Assembly: GCA_900199655.1 (NCBI GenBank)
Contig: FZRE01000007.1
Span: 101,371-165,370 of the forward strand
DNA from: Prevotellaceae bacterium KH2P17
GTDB taxonomy: Bacteria; Bacteroidota; Bacteroidia; Bacteroidales; Bacteroidaceae
Reading direction: 5' to 3'
DNA length: 64,000 nt
Numbering within the stretch: position 1 is the first letter of the stretch; each line of letters opens with the position of its first letter. Made by a program: the position numbers and the translations under genes. Positions 1-8,078 of the stretch are shown here, piece after piece. The notes under the pieces were generated by a model. It had not been told where the DNA came from, ran no database searches, and saw only the letters and a program-made list of their open reading frames with translations.

Positions 1-76
1 GACCTACAACTTCAACCTCGGCAAGAGCAAATATAAGGGCACGGGTGCCGGAAACGAAGAGAAAAAGAGACTGTAG
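1..76 (+). CDS. C-terminal end of a probable outer-membrane beta-barrel protein (partial)
   Basis: Reading from base 2, 24 codons run to a TAG at 74-76. The tail starts with alternating aromatic and polar residues (TYNFNLGKSKY), like a final beta-strand, and continues with a charged stretch ending EEKKRL. Such ends are common in Bacteroidetes outer-membrane barrel and TonB-dependent receptor proteins, but the rest lies outside the window and the family cannot be fixed. It is convergent with the small gene at 401-496 and with pckA. Confidence 0.5.
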   Translation, partial: TYNFNLGKSKYKGTGAGNEEKKRL

Positions 77-108
77 GCCACGCGCAGGGGTGGCGCAGGT
101 GGCCTTCG

Positions 109-180
109 GGAACTTTCGACACTTGTCGCACAATCGTGTGACACTTGTCAAACAATCGTGCGACAAGTGTCGAAAGTTCC
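109..180. repeat. Family A repeat, copy 1: triple 22-bp phased dyad
   Basis: A 72-bp element whose outer 23 bases (109-131 and 158-180) are perfect inverted repeats. Inside are three dyads of the form YGACA-NN-TGTCR at 117-128, 139-150 and 161-172, exactly 22 bp apart. The ends read GGAACTTTCG and CGAAAGTTCC. Four more copies occur at 12071, 39181, 41840 and 51156. No coding potential is seen. The bases from here to about 340 contain nothing else I can name. Confidence 0.9.
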
Positions 181-346
181 TCACCCTGCCCTTCAACACC
201 CGCCGGCGGCAGCACCGGCACCCGCAGAGGAATGCTCCGGGCGCCTTTTCAGCGGCCTGCAGACAGGCTTCCCGCCTCCACGCACAACGCGCGGAGTCGC
301 AAATCAAGAACATGACAGGGAAATTTGGAGGTCTTCCCCCCATAAA

Positions 347-388
347 CAAAAAAAAGAGGACTACACGAATCGCTCGCACAGGCCTCCT
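347..388 (-). terminator. Possible terminator of the small membrane peptide gene
   Basis: On the minus strand a weak hairpin (AGGAGG pairing towards CCTCT, with a short inner CGAG/TTCG helix) runs straight into eight T residues (348-355). It lies just after the 31-codon gene at 401-496. The T-run is clear but the stem is imperfect. Confidence 0.4.
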
Positions 389-400
389 GAAATTCTCATG

Positions 401-496
401 TTATCGAATGTTGGTATGAACCAGAGTGATGACACTCAAGATGGCCGCAACCGCGACCCCAACCAACAGAACAGTTGTTTCTGTATCTAATAACAT
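401..496 (-). CDS. 31-residue single-span hydrophobic membrane peptide
   Basis: ATG at 496, TAA at 401-403, 31 codons. The peptide starts MLLDTETT, continues with about 20 hydrophobic residues (valine, leucine, alanine and isoleucine with two glycines) and ends HTNIR, which is what a one-helix inner-membrane peptide looks like. A well-formed Bacteroidetes promoter lies upstream (568-597), giving a leader of about 65 bases, and a T-run follows the stop. The size and shape fit either a small accessory subunit of a membrane complex or a type I toxin-like peptide; I see no neighbour that decides between them. Evidence is promoter plus composition only. Confidence 0.5.
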   Translation of the reverse strand: MLLDTETTVLLVGVAVAAILSVITLVHTNIR

Positions 497-567
497 AATC
501 TTTACCTTAAAAATCTATCAAACTACTAACCTAATGAAATTACAAATGTATTCTCTCGAACACGTTG

Positions 568-597
568 CAAAGGTAGCGATTGCTGCCGAGAGCGCAA
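568..597 (-). promoter_or_regulatory. Promoter for the small membrane peptide
   Basis: On the minus strand TTG (595-597) is followed after 19 bases by TACCTTTG (568-575), a full match to the Bacteroidetes TTG-N19-20-TAnnTTTG pattern. The only open frame downstream before a T-run is the peptide at 401-496. Confidence 0.65.
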
Positions 598-682
598 ACA
601 TTTCTGCTGCTTTTTTATCCTGAAGAGCTGTTTTATTGACTTACATCAAAGGCACCGGCACCGCCGGCAGCACCAAACGCAA

Positions 683-719
683 AAAGAAAAGCGCCGTAGG
701 AGAATTGCTCCTACGGCGC
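683..719 (-). terminator. Rho-independent terminator of pckA
   Basis: Perfect 13-bp stem (691-703 with 707-719, arm GCGCCGTAGGAGA/TCTCCTACGGCGC) with a three-base loop, followed on the minus strand by TTTTCTTTTT. It lies about 50 bases after the pckA stop. Confidence 0.9.
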
Positions 720-770
720 CTTATATAGATGAATGGAGCCTACGTGAGGCTCACATCGCCATTACTCTGC

Positions 771-2384
<1,614 letters not shown>

Positions 2385-2446
2385 TATAAAATGTATTTAG
2401 TTGTGAATAATATCTCTTATCCTTGAATGCGGTTTTAAACCGACCG

Positions 2447-2476
2447 CAAAGTTATCAAAAAAGTGCCGAAACTCAA
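2447..2476 (-). promoter_or_regulatory. pckA promoter
   Basis: Minus strand: TTG (2474-2476), 19 bases, TAACTTTG (2447-2454). It predicts a leader of about 60 bases before the ATG at 2384. Confidence 0.7.
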
Positions 2477-2567
2477 GCACCGACGCCGAAAAAAAGTCGT
2501 TAACTTATCCTTTTTAGGTTAAAGAAGCTAAAAAAGAACAGGCAGAAAATACATTTGCAATTCACAC

Positions 2568-2599
2568 TTTGCAAAAATAAATCGTTTTTCCTACTTTTG
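2568..2599 (+). promoter_or_regulatory. upp promoter
   Basis: TTTG (2568-2571), 20 bases, TACTTTTG (2592-2599); leader of about 35 bases before the upp ATG at 2641. Confidence 0.7.
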
Positions 2600-2640
2600 C
2601 AACGGCTACGAACAGCCAGACATCAACATATTCCGAAAAA

Positions 2641-3300
2641 ATGAAAATCATTAATCTCAGCGAGCAAAACTCCATTATCAACCAGTACATGGCCGAGATA
2701 CGAGACAAAGAGTATCAGAAAAACAGGCTGCTGTTTCGCAACAACATCAAGCGCATTGGCCAGTACGAGGCCTTTGAGATATCAAAGACGCTGGACTACG
2801 AGGCCAGGGAGATTGCCACGCCTTTGGGCATATCGACGGTGAATGTGCCGACAGACAAGATGGTGCTGGCCACCATCTTCCGCGCCGGACTGCCGTTCCA
2901 CGAGGGTTTCCTCGAAGTTTTCGACCATGCGGGCAACGCCTTCGTGAGCGCTTACCGCGAGTATGAAGACGCCGAACACCACAAGGTGGGCATCCACGTA
3001 GAGTACCTCGCCACGCCGAGTATCGACGAGAAGAACCTCATCATCGCCGACCCGATGCTGGCAACGGGCGGCAGCATGGAGCTGGGTTACAAGGCTTTTC
3101 TCACCAAGGGCACGCCGAAGCGCATCCACGTGTGCTGCGTCATCGCCACGCCCGAGGGCATTGCGCACATCCGCAAGACGTTCCCCGAAGACAAGACCAC
3201 CGTATGGTGCGCCGCCATAGACCCCGGCATGAACGAGCACAAGTACATTGTGCCGGGCTTCGGCGATGCCGGAGACCTCAGCTATGGAGACAAGCTGTAG
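2641..3300 (+). CDS. upp: Uracil phosphoribosyltransferase
   Basis: A 219-residue cytosolic pyrimidine-salvage enzyme making UMP and pyrophosphate from uracil and PRPP. The PRPP-binding loop reads IADPMLATGGSM (about residues 138-149), and the protein ends with the uracil-binding signature PGFGDAGDLSYGDKL, both diagnostic for this family. Length is standard. It has its own promoter and is followed by an inverted-repeat region rather than a coupled gene, so it is probably monocistronic or loosely linked to the patatin gene. Confidence 0.96.
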   Translation: MKIINLSEQNSIINQYMAEIRDKEYQKNRLLFRNNIKRIGQYEAFEISKTLDYEAREIATPLGISTVNVPTDKMVLATIFRAGLPFHEGFLEVFDHAGNAFVSAYREYEDAEHHKVGIHVEYLATPSIDEKNLIIADPMLATGGSMELGYKAFLTKGTPKRIHVCCVIATPEGIAHIRKTFPEDKTTVWCAAIDPGMNEHKYIVPGFGDAGDLSYGDKL

Positions 3301-3317
3301 TCCCCGTTGGGGCCTAC

Positions 3318-3474
3318 AAGAAGTTAAGGAAGTTAAGGTAGATAAAGAAGTTAAAGGCCAATGGCCGCTAATTACGGGCTTCCCGCTTCAGGAAAAATGA
3401 GCTGCAGGCCAATGGCCTTTAACTTCCGGAGCGGCCGGAAGGCCGCGATAACTTCCTTAACTACTATAACTTCT
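3318..3474. repeat. Nested imperfect inverted repeat between upp and the patatin gene
   Basis: Outer arms are AAGAAGTTAAGG (from 3318, with a partial tandem copy) and CCTTAACTACTATAACTTCT (3455-3474). Inner arms are AAGTTAAAGGCCAATGGCC (about 3348-3366) and GGCCAATGGCCTTTAACTT (3407-3425). A perfect GCGGCC-GGAA-GGCCGC hairpin sits at 3431-3446. The patatin reading frame stays open across much of it, but the composition is not protein-like. Confidence 0.7.
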
Positions 3475-3495
3475 CAAAACAAAAAGAAGAAACAA

Positions 3496-4392
3496 ATGAC
3501 CGGACTGGTACTGGAAGGCGGAGCCCTCAGGGGACTTTTCTCCGCGGGAATTATGGATGTGATGATGGAAAACGGCATTCCCATCGACGGACTGATAGGG
3601 GTCTCGGCAGGTGCTGCGTTCGGTTGCAACTACAAGTCGCGCCAACCGGGGCGCTGCATCCGCTACAACACCCGCTTTGCCCGCGACTGGCGCTACTGCA
3701 GTCTGCGCTCACTGCTCACCACGGGCGACCTCTTCGGCGGCGAATTCTGTTACCACGAGATGCCCAAGAAGCTCGATATTTTCGACGAAAAGACCTTCGA
3801 CGACAACCCCATGGAGTTCTACGCAGTGTGCACCGACGTAGAGACAGGCCGCCCGGTGTACCAAAAACTGATGCACCACTCTTACGAGTGCTACGAGTGG
3901 ATACGTGCTTCGGCCTCCATGCCCGTTGTTTCGCGCCTCGTGAAGATTGGCGGCCGCAAGCTGCTCGACGGCGGGATAGCCGACTCCATACCGCTGCGCT
4001 ACTTCCAGAATGCAGGCTACAGGCGCAACATCGTTATCGAGACGCAGCCGCGCGATTACGTGAAAGGCCCCAACAGGCTCCTGCCGCTCTTCCGGCTGGT
4101 GCTGCGCCGCTATCCCGAATTTCTGAAGACGGCCGCCCAAAGGCATCTGATGTACAACGAGCAGAAGGCCTACGTGAGGCAGCAGGAGGCCTTGGGGCAA
4201 ACGCTCGTGCTGCGTCCGGAGAAGCCGCTGCCCATCGGCCACCTGAGCAGCAACCCCGACGAGATGCGCCGCGTGTACGACATAGGCTACCGGATGGGGC
4301 TGAAACGGCTGGACGACATCCGCCGCTTTGTCAGCGCCTCCGCATCAGCTGATAAAGGAGAAGCCGCCGGCCACGCCGCCGAAACCGATTAA
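3496..4392 (+). CDS. Patatin-like phospholipase (YjjU-like)
   Basis: A 298-residue serine acyl hydrolase. The oxyanion-hole motif GGALRG (residues 8-13), nucleophile elbow GVSAG (35-39, Ser37) and catalytic DGG (158-160) are all present, as in bacterial patatins of the YjjU type acting on membrane lipids. There is no signal peptide, so it is probably cytosolic or membrane-associated. The frame opens further upstream at 3361, but those codons lie in a repeat; the ATG at 3496, next to the conserved TGLVLEGG start, is the better choice. Its end overlaps the convergent gene at 4389 by four bases. Confidence 0.88.
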   Translation: MTGLVLEGGALRGLFSAGIMDVMMENGIPIDGLIGVSAGAAFGCNYKSRQPGRCIRYNTRFARDWRYCSLRSLLTTGDLFGGEFCYHEMPKKLDIFDEKTFDDNPMEFYAVCTDVETGRPVYQKLMHHSYECYEWIRASASMPVVSRLVKIGGRKLLDGGIADSIPLRYFQNAGYRRNIVIETQPRDYVKGPNRLLPLFRLVLRRYPEFLKTAAQRHLMYNEQKAYVRQQEALGQTLVLRPEKPLPIGHLSSNPDEMRRVYDIGYRMGLKRLDDIRRFVSASASADKGEAAGHAAETD

Positions 4393-4847
4393 TCGCCGCC
4401 CTGCTCACCACGTGCGCCAGCTGCAGATGCCGCCGGTTCCCGCTTCCGGTGCAGCCTTTTAATCACCCAGCCTATAACGAAACTGGCTATGATGTTGGGC
4501 ACCAACGTAAACACCAGCCACACAACGGGAACAACAATGGCATAAAACAACGGGTCGCTGAAGCCGCATCGCGGCCCAGGTGGTTCGCCGCTATCCCTTA
4601 GAACGGGTATGAGCAGCAGCAAAAACACCGCCACCGCAGAAGCTGCAGTTATCAGCAGGCCCCATATACCCCACTCCGGCTGCTTGTAGACCAGCCACAC
4701 CAGCGAGGCCGAAACCAGGAACACCAGCCCCAACAGCGGCACATACTCCCACGGCATGCCCCCAAACAACAGCCACACCCCCATCAGGCAGCCGTAGAGC
4801 GTATAGCCCACGGCCAGCTCCAGGTATCTGCGCGTTCGTAAACTCAT
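4389..4847 (-). CDS. Small integral membrane protein, unknown function
   Basis: 152 residues with about four hydrophobic helices (near 9-29, 35-53, 60-80 and 98-128) and a basic, alanine-rich cytosolic tail. No catalytic motif or family is recognised. A good promoter (4864-4894) stands almost at the start codon, supporting a real gene with a very short leader. It converges on the patatin gene with a four-base overlap of stop codons. Confidence 0.7.
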   Translation of the reverse strand: MSLRTRRYLELAVGYTLYGCLMGVWLLFGGMPWEYVPLLGLVFLVSASLVWLVYKQPEWGIWGLLITAASAVAVFLLLLIPVLRDSGEPPGPRCGFSDPLFYAIVVPVVWLVFTLVPNIIASFVIGWVIKRLHRKREPAASAAGARGEQGGD

Positions 4848-4863
4848 CGTCTTTCTTTTGGCG

Positions 4864-4894
4864 CAAATATAGGTATAAGTTCCTGAAAACGCAA
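4864..4894 (-). promoter_or_regulatory. Promoter of the 152-residue membrane protein
   Basis: Minus strand: TTG (4892-4894), 20 bases, TATATTTG (4864-4871). The predicted start of transcription is only about 10 bases before the ATG at 4847. The rest of the gap to 5057 holds no gene. Confidence 0.65.
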
Positions 4895-5057
4895 ACTTTC
4901 CGGCGCCGAAAAGCTGCCGCAGCCGCTTGCGCCAAGCCTTCCGGAAACGTAAAAAACACTTTTTTCACCTACGTTTTACCGTTTTTAACATTCCGCGAGG
5001 CAAGATTCCGCCTTTCTGATCTTTTACTCATACAGAACAACCTAAAACATACAGCAC

Positions 5058-6281
5058 ATGAAAAAGATGTTTTTATGGGCCTTGCCGCTCCTGTTTTGCG
5101 TTGCTTGCGACAACGACGACCCGGCTCCCGACGGCCCCATCCACGTGGAATTCACCCAAGTAAACCAAACCGATTATGCTGCCGCGGGCAATAAGTTTGC
5201 CGACAAGCTCTTCAACCACCTCGCTGCACTGCCCGACAATGCCAACGGCAACGTAACCGTTTCGCCCGTAAGCATGCAGTATCTGCTCGCTATGGTGGCC
5301 AACGGGGCCAGCGACGAGGCGCGCGATGAGATACGCAAGGCCCTCAGCATGAACGACTTTACGCTCGACGACATCAACACCCACAGCTCCGAACTTATCC
5401 ACAAGCTGCCCACCGAAGATGCTTACGTGAACCTCGAGCTGGCCAACGGCGCCTGGACCGACAAGGCTTTCGAGCCCAAGACATCGTTCGTTGACCGATT
5501 GAAGGCATCCTACGATGCCGAATTCGGCACCCTTGATTTCGCCCAACATACCGCAGATGCCGCCGCTGCCATCAACAAGTGGGCTAACGACAAGACACAT
5601 GGACTCATCCCGAAGGTATCTCTCGACATCACAAACGAGACGCAGATGGTGCTGGCAAACGCCGTCTACTTCAACGGCAAGTGGAGCAATCCGTTCGACA
5701 AGAAAGACACTCGCGACGCGCCCTTCACCAACGAAGACGGCACAAAAGCTACCGTCCACATGATGTCGTCGGAACTTACGGCGCCGCTCTATCAGGCCGA
5801 CGGGCTCACAGCCGTTGAGCTCCCGTACGGCAAGGGCTACTTCAGCATGATGCTCGTCATGCCCGACGAGGGGCGCCCTATTGCCGACTTTAACTCCACC
5901 TTCGACTGGTGGGAGCTGCACCAGAAGATGAACAGCAACGTTGGCATGATAGTCCGCCTGCCCCGTTTCACCGTAATCAACAAGTGGAAACAACTCGTCG
6001 ACGCCTGCAAGGCTATGGGCATAGAGCGCATTTTCAAAGAGGGAGGGCTCTCGAACCTGAGCGACACCCCGCTGGCAATTAGCCAGATATGCCAGGATAT
6101 ACATACAGCAGTCGACGAATCTGGCACCAAGGCCGCCGCTGTAAGTACCGCCTCCATTGATCTCGCATCCCCAGGCATAATCGAACCACCCATCATCGAG
6201 TTCAATCGTCCGTTCCTCTACATCATCCGCGAGAACACTACGGGCACCATCCTCTTTATGGGCAAGATAGCCAAACTGTAG
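5058..6281 (+). CDS. Surface lipoprotein serpin (serine protease inhibitor)
   Basis: 407 residues. A lipoprotein signal ends at Cys17, followed by DNDD; acidic residues after the cysteine are the usual Bacteroidetes signal for export to the outer surface. The rest is a full serpin: shutter NVTVSPVSM (65-73), NAVYFNGKW (201-209), and near the end the hinge ESGTKAAA (354-361) and the NRPFLYII strand. The hinge has small residues at P15-P9, so the protein should be inhibitory. Counting from P17 = Glu354, P1 falls near Ala370, predicting elastase-like targets; that is inference. Host neutrophil elastase or a competitor's protease are possible targets. It ends in its own terminator. Confidence 0.95.
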   Translation: MKKMFLWALPLLFCVACDNDDPAPDGPIHVEFTQVNQTDYAAAGNKFADKLFNHLAALPDNANGNVTVSPVSMQYLLAMVANGASDEARDEIRKALSMNDFTLDDINTHSSELIHKLPTEDAYVNLELANGAWTDKAFEPKTSFVDRLKASYDAEFGTLDFAQHTADAAAAINKWANDKTHGLIPKVSLDITNETQMVLANAVYFNGKWSNPFDKKDTRDAPFTNEDGTKATVHMMSSELTAPLYQADGLTAVELPYGKGYFSMMLVMPDEGRPIADFNSTFDWWELHQKMNSNVGMIVRLPRFTVINKWKQLVDACKAMGIERIFKEGGLSNLSDTPLAISQICQDIHTAVDESGTKAAAVSTASIDLASPGIIEPPIIEFNRPFLYIIRENTTGTILFMGKIAKL

Positions 6282-6337
6282 CGGCAGCCGGGCCGGCAGC
6301 CCCTGCGGCGCCGCCGTTTCCGCCCAACCGTTATTAT

Positions 6338-6372
6338 AAAAGGAGTCGATTTCACCGTCGGCTCCTTTTTTA
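6338..6372 (+). terminator. Terminator of the serpin gene
   Basis: AAAAGGAG (6338-6345) pairs with CTCCTTTT (6362-6369), extended inward by partial TCGA/TCGG pairing, and runs into a T-tract. Confidence 0.85.
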
Positions 6373-6416
6373 TTGGCCTGCGGATGCAGGCTGCCGGCCG
6401 TGCACAAGCCCACCCA

Positions 6417-6482
6417 AGACAGAGTAGCTTATTCTGAAAGACAGAGTAGCTTATTTTTAAAGACAGAGTAACAGAGTAAGTT
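6417..6482 (+). repeat. Family D half-units in a 22-bp tandem
   Basis: AGACAGAGTA begins at 6417, 6439 and 6461, three copies exactly 22 bp apart. The last copy is also the left end of the 321-bp composite element that follows. Confidence 0.85.
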
Positions 6483-6780
6483 TTTTGTTGTCGTATGTCT
6501 TTATATAAACAGGAACAAACAAGCAACAGTTGGCAGAAAGGCTAACTGGTATCCTCCCCTTAGAAAGGGGAGGCGGAGGAGGGGATGATATAATGGCAAG
6601 CTGTCGGCAATCTTCAGGCAGCCTGTTGGTAATCTTTGGGTGCAATCATCCCCTCCTATCCTCCCCTTTCTAAGGGGAGGATACAGGCTTGTCTTGTGGA
6701 TATTGGCAGGTAATTGTCCGTCTGTCGTCCCTCTTCTTAGGCCGATAAGCAGCGAAAAAATTACTTTGTTACTCTGTCTT
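6460..6780. mobile_element. 321-bp palindromic composite element, copy I
   Basis: The terminal arms (6460-6490 and 6750-6780) are imperfect inverted repeats starting AAGACAGAGTAACA. Between them lie a forward family B hairpin (6548-6589) and a reverse one (6645-6684), whose starts are 97 bp apart. The same layout, also 321 bp, occurs at 22215-22535, and a 320-bp version at 47529-47848. It has no coding capacity, so it looks like a non-autonomous MITE-like unit; no target duplication is evident. Confidence 0.75.
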
Positions 6781-6977
6781 CATCCCACTGCAGCAGCAGA
6801 AAAAATACGCTGTTACTCTGTCTTTAACCCACACCAACCACCCCGCTGCAAGCCACAAGCAGCGAAAAAATTACTCTGTTACTCTGTCTTTAACCCACAC
6901 CAGCTATCCCGCAGCAAGCCACAAGCAACAAAAAACTTACTCTGTTACTCTGTCTTTAAAAACAAGCTACTCTGTCT
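6750..6977. repeat. Family D tandem array, 66-bp period
   Basis: GTTACTCTGTCTT starts at 6768, 6812, 6878 and 6944; the last three are 66 bp apart. The sequence between the cores (accca...ccgc.gcaagccacaagca) is also conserved. A further CTCTGTCT follows 22 bp after the last core. The first core belongs to the composite element. Confidence 0.85.
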
Positions 6978-7023
6978 CTTTTATCCCCTCACAGCGCAGC
7001 AAAAAATCTCCCTGCGGCACGGA

Positions 7024-7098
7024 GGTGCCTTTCAAGCTCCTTGAAGGACATCTCCAAGGGGCTAAAAGGTATCGTTCAAGCCCCTTGAAAGGCACCTT
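7024..7098. repeat. Family C repeat, copy 1: triple TTCAAG dyad
   Basis: TTCAAG-type half-sites start at 7031, 7053 (TCCAAG) and 7075, 22 bp apart, most followed by a CTTGAA half-site. The outer arms AGGTGCCTTTCAAG and CTTGAAAGGCACCT are inverted repeats. Other copies are at 22074, 31829, 48003 and 63693. Confidence 0.85.
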
Positions 7099-7184
7099 TT
7101 ACATTCCCGCTTGTAACTGGTTGAATTTCAATAGTTTGTATTTAAGGGCAAAAAATCTCTTCTCCGATCCGTCCGAAGCGGCGC

Positions 7185-7841
7185 TTAGATGTACTCCATC
7201 AGGATGTCCCACACGGCAATGATGTGGCACACGGAGCCTAAGAGCACGAAGAAATGGAACACGGTGTGCATGTACCGGCGCTTGTGCAGGGTGTAGAAGA
7301 GGGCGCCGGTGATGTAGGCAACGCCCTCGGCCACTATCCACCACACCGCTGCTGCACTCAAGGCAGCTATCAGAGGCTTGAAGGCAACCAGCACGCTCAG
7401 CCCCATTCCCACGAAGCAAAGCGTCTCTACGTTGCTGTGACTGCGCAGGTGGCGGAAGCTCATCACCGTTCCAGCGATGGCGCAGAGCCAGATGAAGACG
7501 AACAAACCCCACCCCCAGTAGCCTTGCTGGCGCAGCGCGATGAGCGTGATGGGCGAGTAGGAGCCGGCAATGTGCCAGTAGATGGCGGCATGGTCACACC
7601 GCCGCAGGCGCTCCTTCCACTTGGAATAGGCCGAAAGAGCATGGTAAACGGTAGATGCCACGTAAGAACACAGCATGCCGAAGAGGTACAGGATGACGCC
7701 TGCCGTGGCCCATCCGTTGTGCGCGCGGAAGCACCACAGCAGGAAGATGACGCCGAACACCGCGCCCAGCGCTATGCCGCCGGCGTGGCTCCAGGAGTTC
7801 CAAAGCTCCTCGTTGTGACTGAAATGTATCTTTCGGTGCAT
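7185..7841 (-). CDS. Hemolysin III / PAQR-family membrane protein
   Basis: 218 residues with seven predicted membrane helices. The conserved metal-site residues of the HlyIII/YqfA branch are present: SxxxH in STVYHAL, the DHAAI motif, and the C-terminal HTVFHFFVLLGSVCHI. The family is related to eukaryotic adiponectin/progestin receptors; bacterial members are linked to membrane lipid homeostasis and hydrolase-like activity, and the name hemolysin is historical. It has its own promoter (7884-7914). The region after its stop (6282-7184) is entirely repeats and the serpin terminator. Confidence 0.93.
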   Translation of the reverse strand: MHRKIHFSHNEELWNSWSHAGGIALGAVFGVIFLLWCFRAHNGWATAGVILYLFGMLCSYVASTVYHALSAYSKWKERLRRCDHAAIYWHIAGSYSPITLIALRQQGYWGWGLFVFIWLCAIAGTVMSFRHLRSHSNVETLCFVGMGLSVLVAFKPLIAALSAAAVWWIVAEGVAYITGALFYTLHKRRYMHTVFHFFVLLGSVCHIIAVWDILMEYI

Positions 7842-7883
7842 GGTTAGGTGATGGTGGTTGGGTGTTAAGAGGATTGCATGTTA

Positions 7884-7914
7884 CAAAGGTAGGAAACTTT
7901 TTCGGCTGCGGCAA
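7884..7914 (-). promoter_or_regulatory. Promoter of the hemolysin III family gene
   Basis: Minus strand: TTG (7912-7914), 20 bases, TACCTTTG (7884-7891), 43 bases before the ATG. Confidence 0.7.
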
Positions 7915-8015
7915 GAAACCGGCAACAAATTGTCAGCAGGGCTTCATTTGTTTGCATCCGTCAACAAAAACCGCAAAAAATAACGAAAAAGGCATCGAGA
8001 TGCCGAGAAAAGTGT

Positions 8016-8023
8016 TACTTTTG
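8016..8023 (+). promoter_or_regulatory. -7 box of the membrane protein at 8079
   Basis: TACTTTTG matches TAnnTTTG, about 55 bases before the ATG. I do not see a clear TTG at the right upstream distance. Confidence 0.5.
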
Positions 8024-8078
8024 CAATTGACGGGTGGCTGTAACCGCGCCGCCGGAAGTACCTGAAAACAAGTTTGAC

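Noticed and set aside
3361..3495. N-terminal extension of the patatin gene
   Set aside because: These 45 codons translate an inverted-repeat region with no similarity to patatin N-termini; the conserved start begins at 3496.
5073..6413. 446-codon minus-strand frame
   Set aside because: Lies opposite the serpin gene, which has all family motifs, and has no start signals of its own.
6750..6977. A CRISPR-like array (about 29-bp core, 66-bp period)
   Set aside because: The sequence between the cores is itself conserved from unit to unit, the cores vary, there are only three to four units, and no cas genes are seen. It is a tandem repeat.
6640..7044. 134-codon frame in the repeat block behind the serpin
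   Set aside because: It is a translation of family B and D repeats (repeated LLCYSVFNPHQ) and is not a gene.
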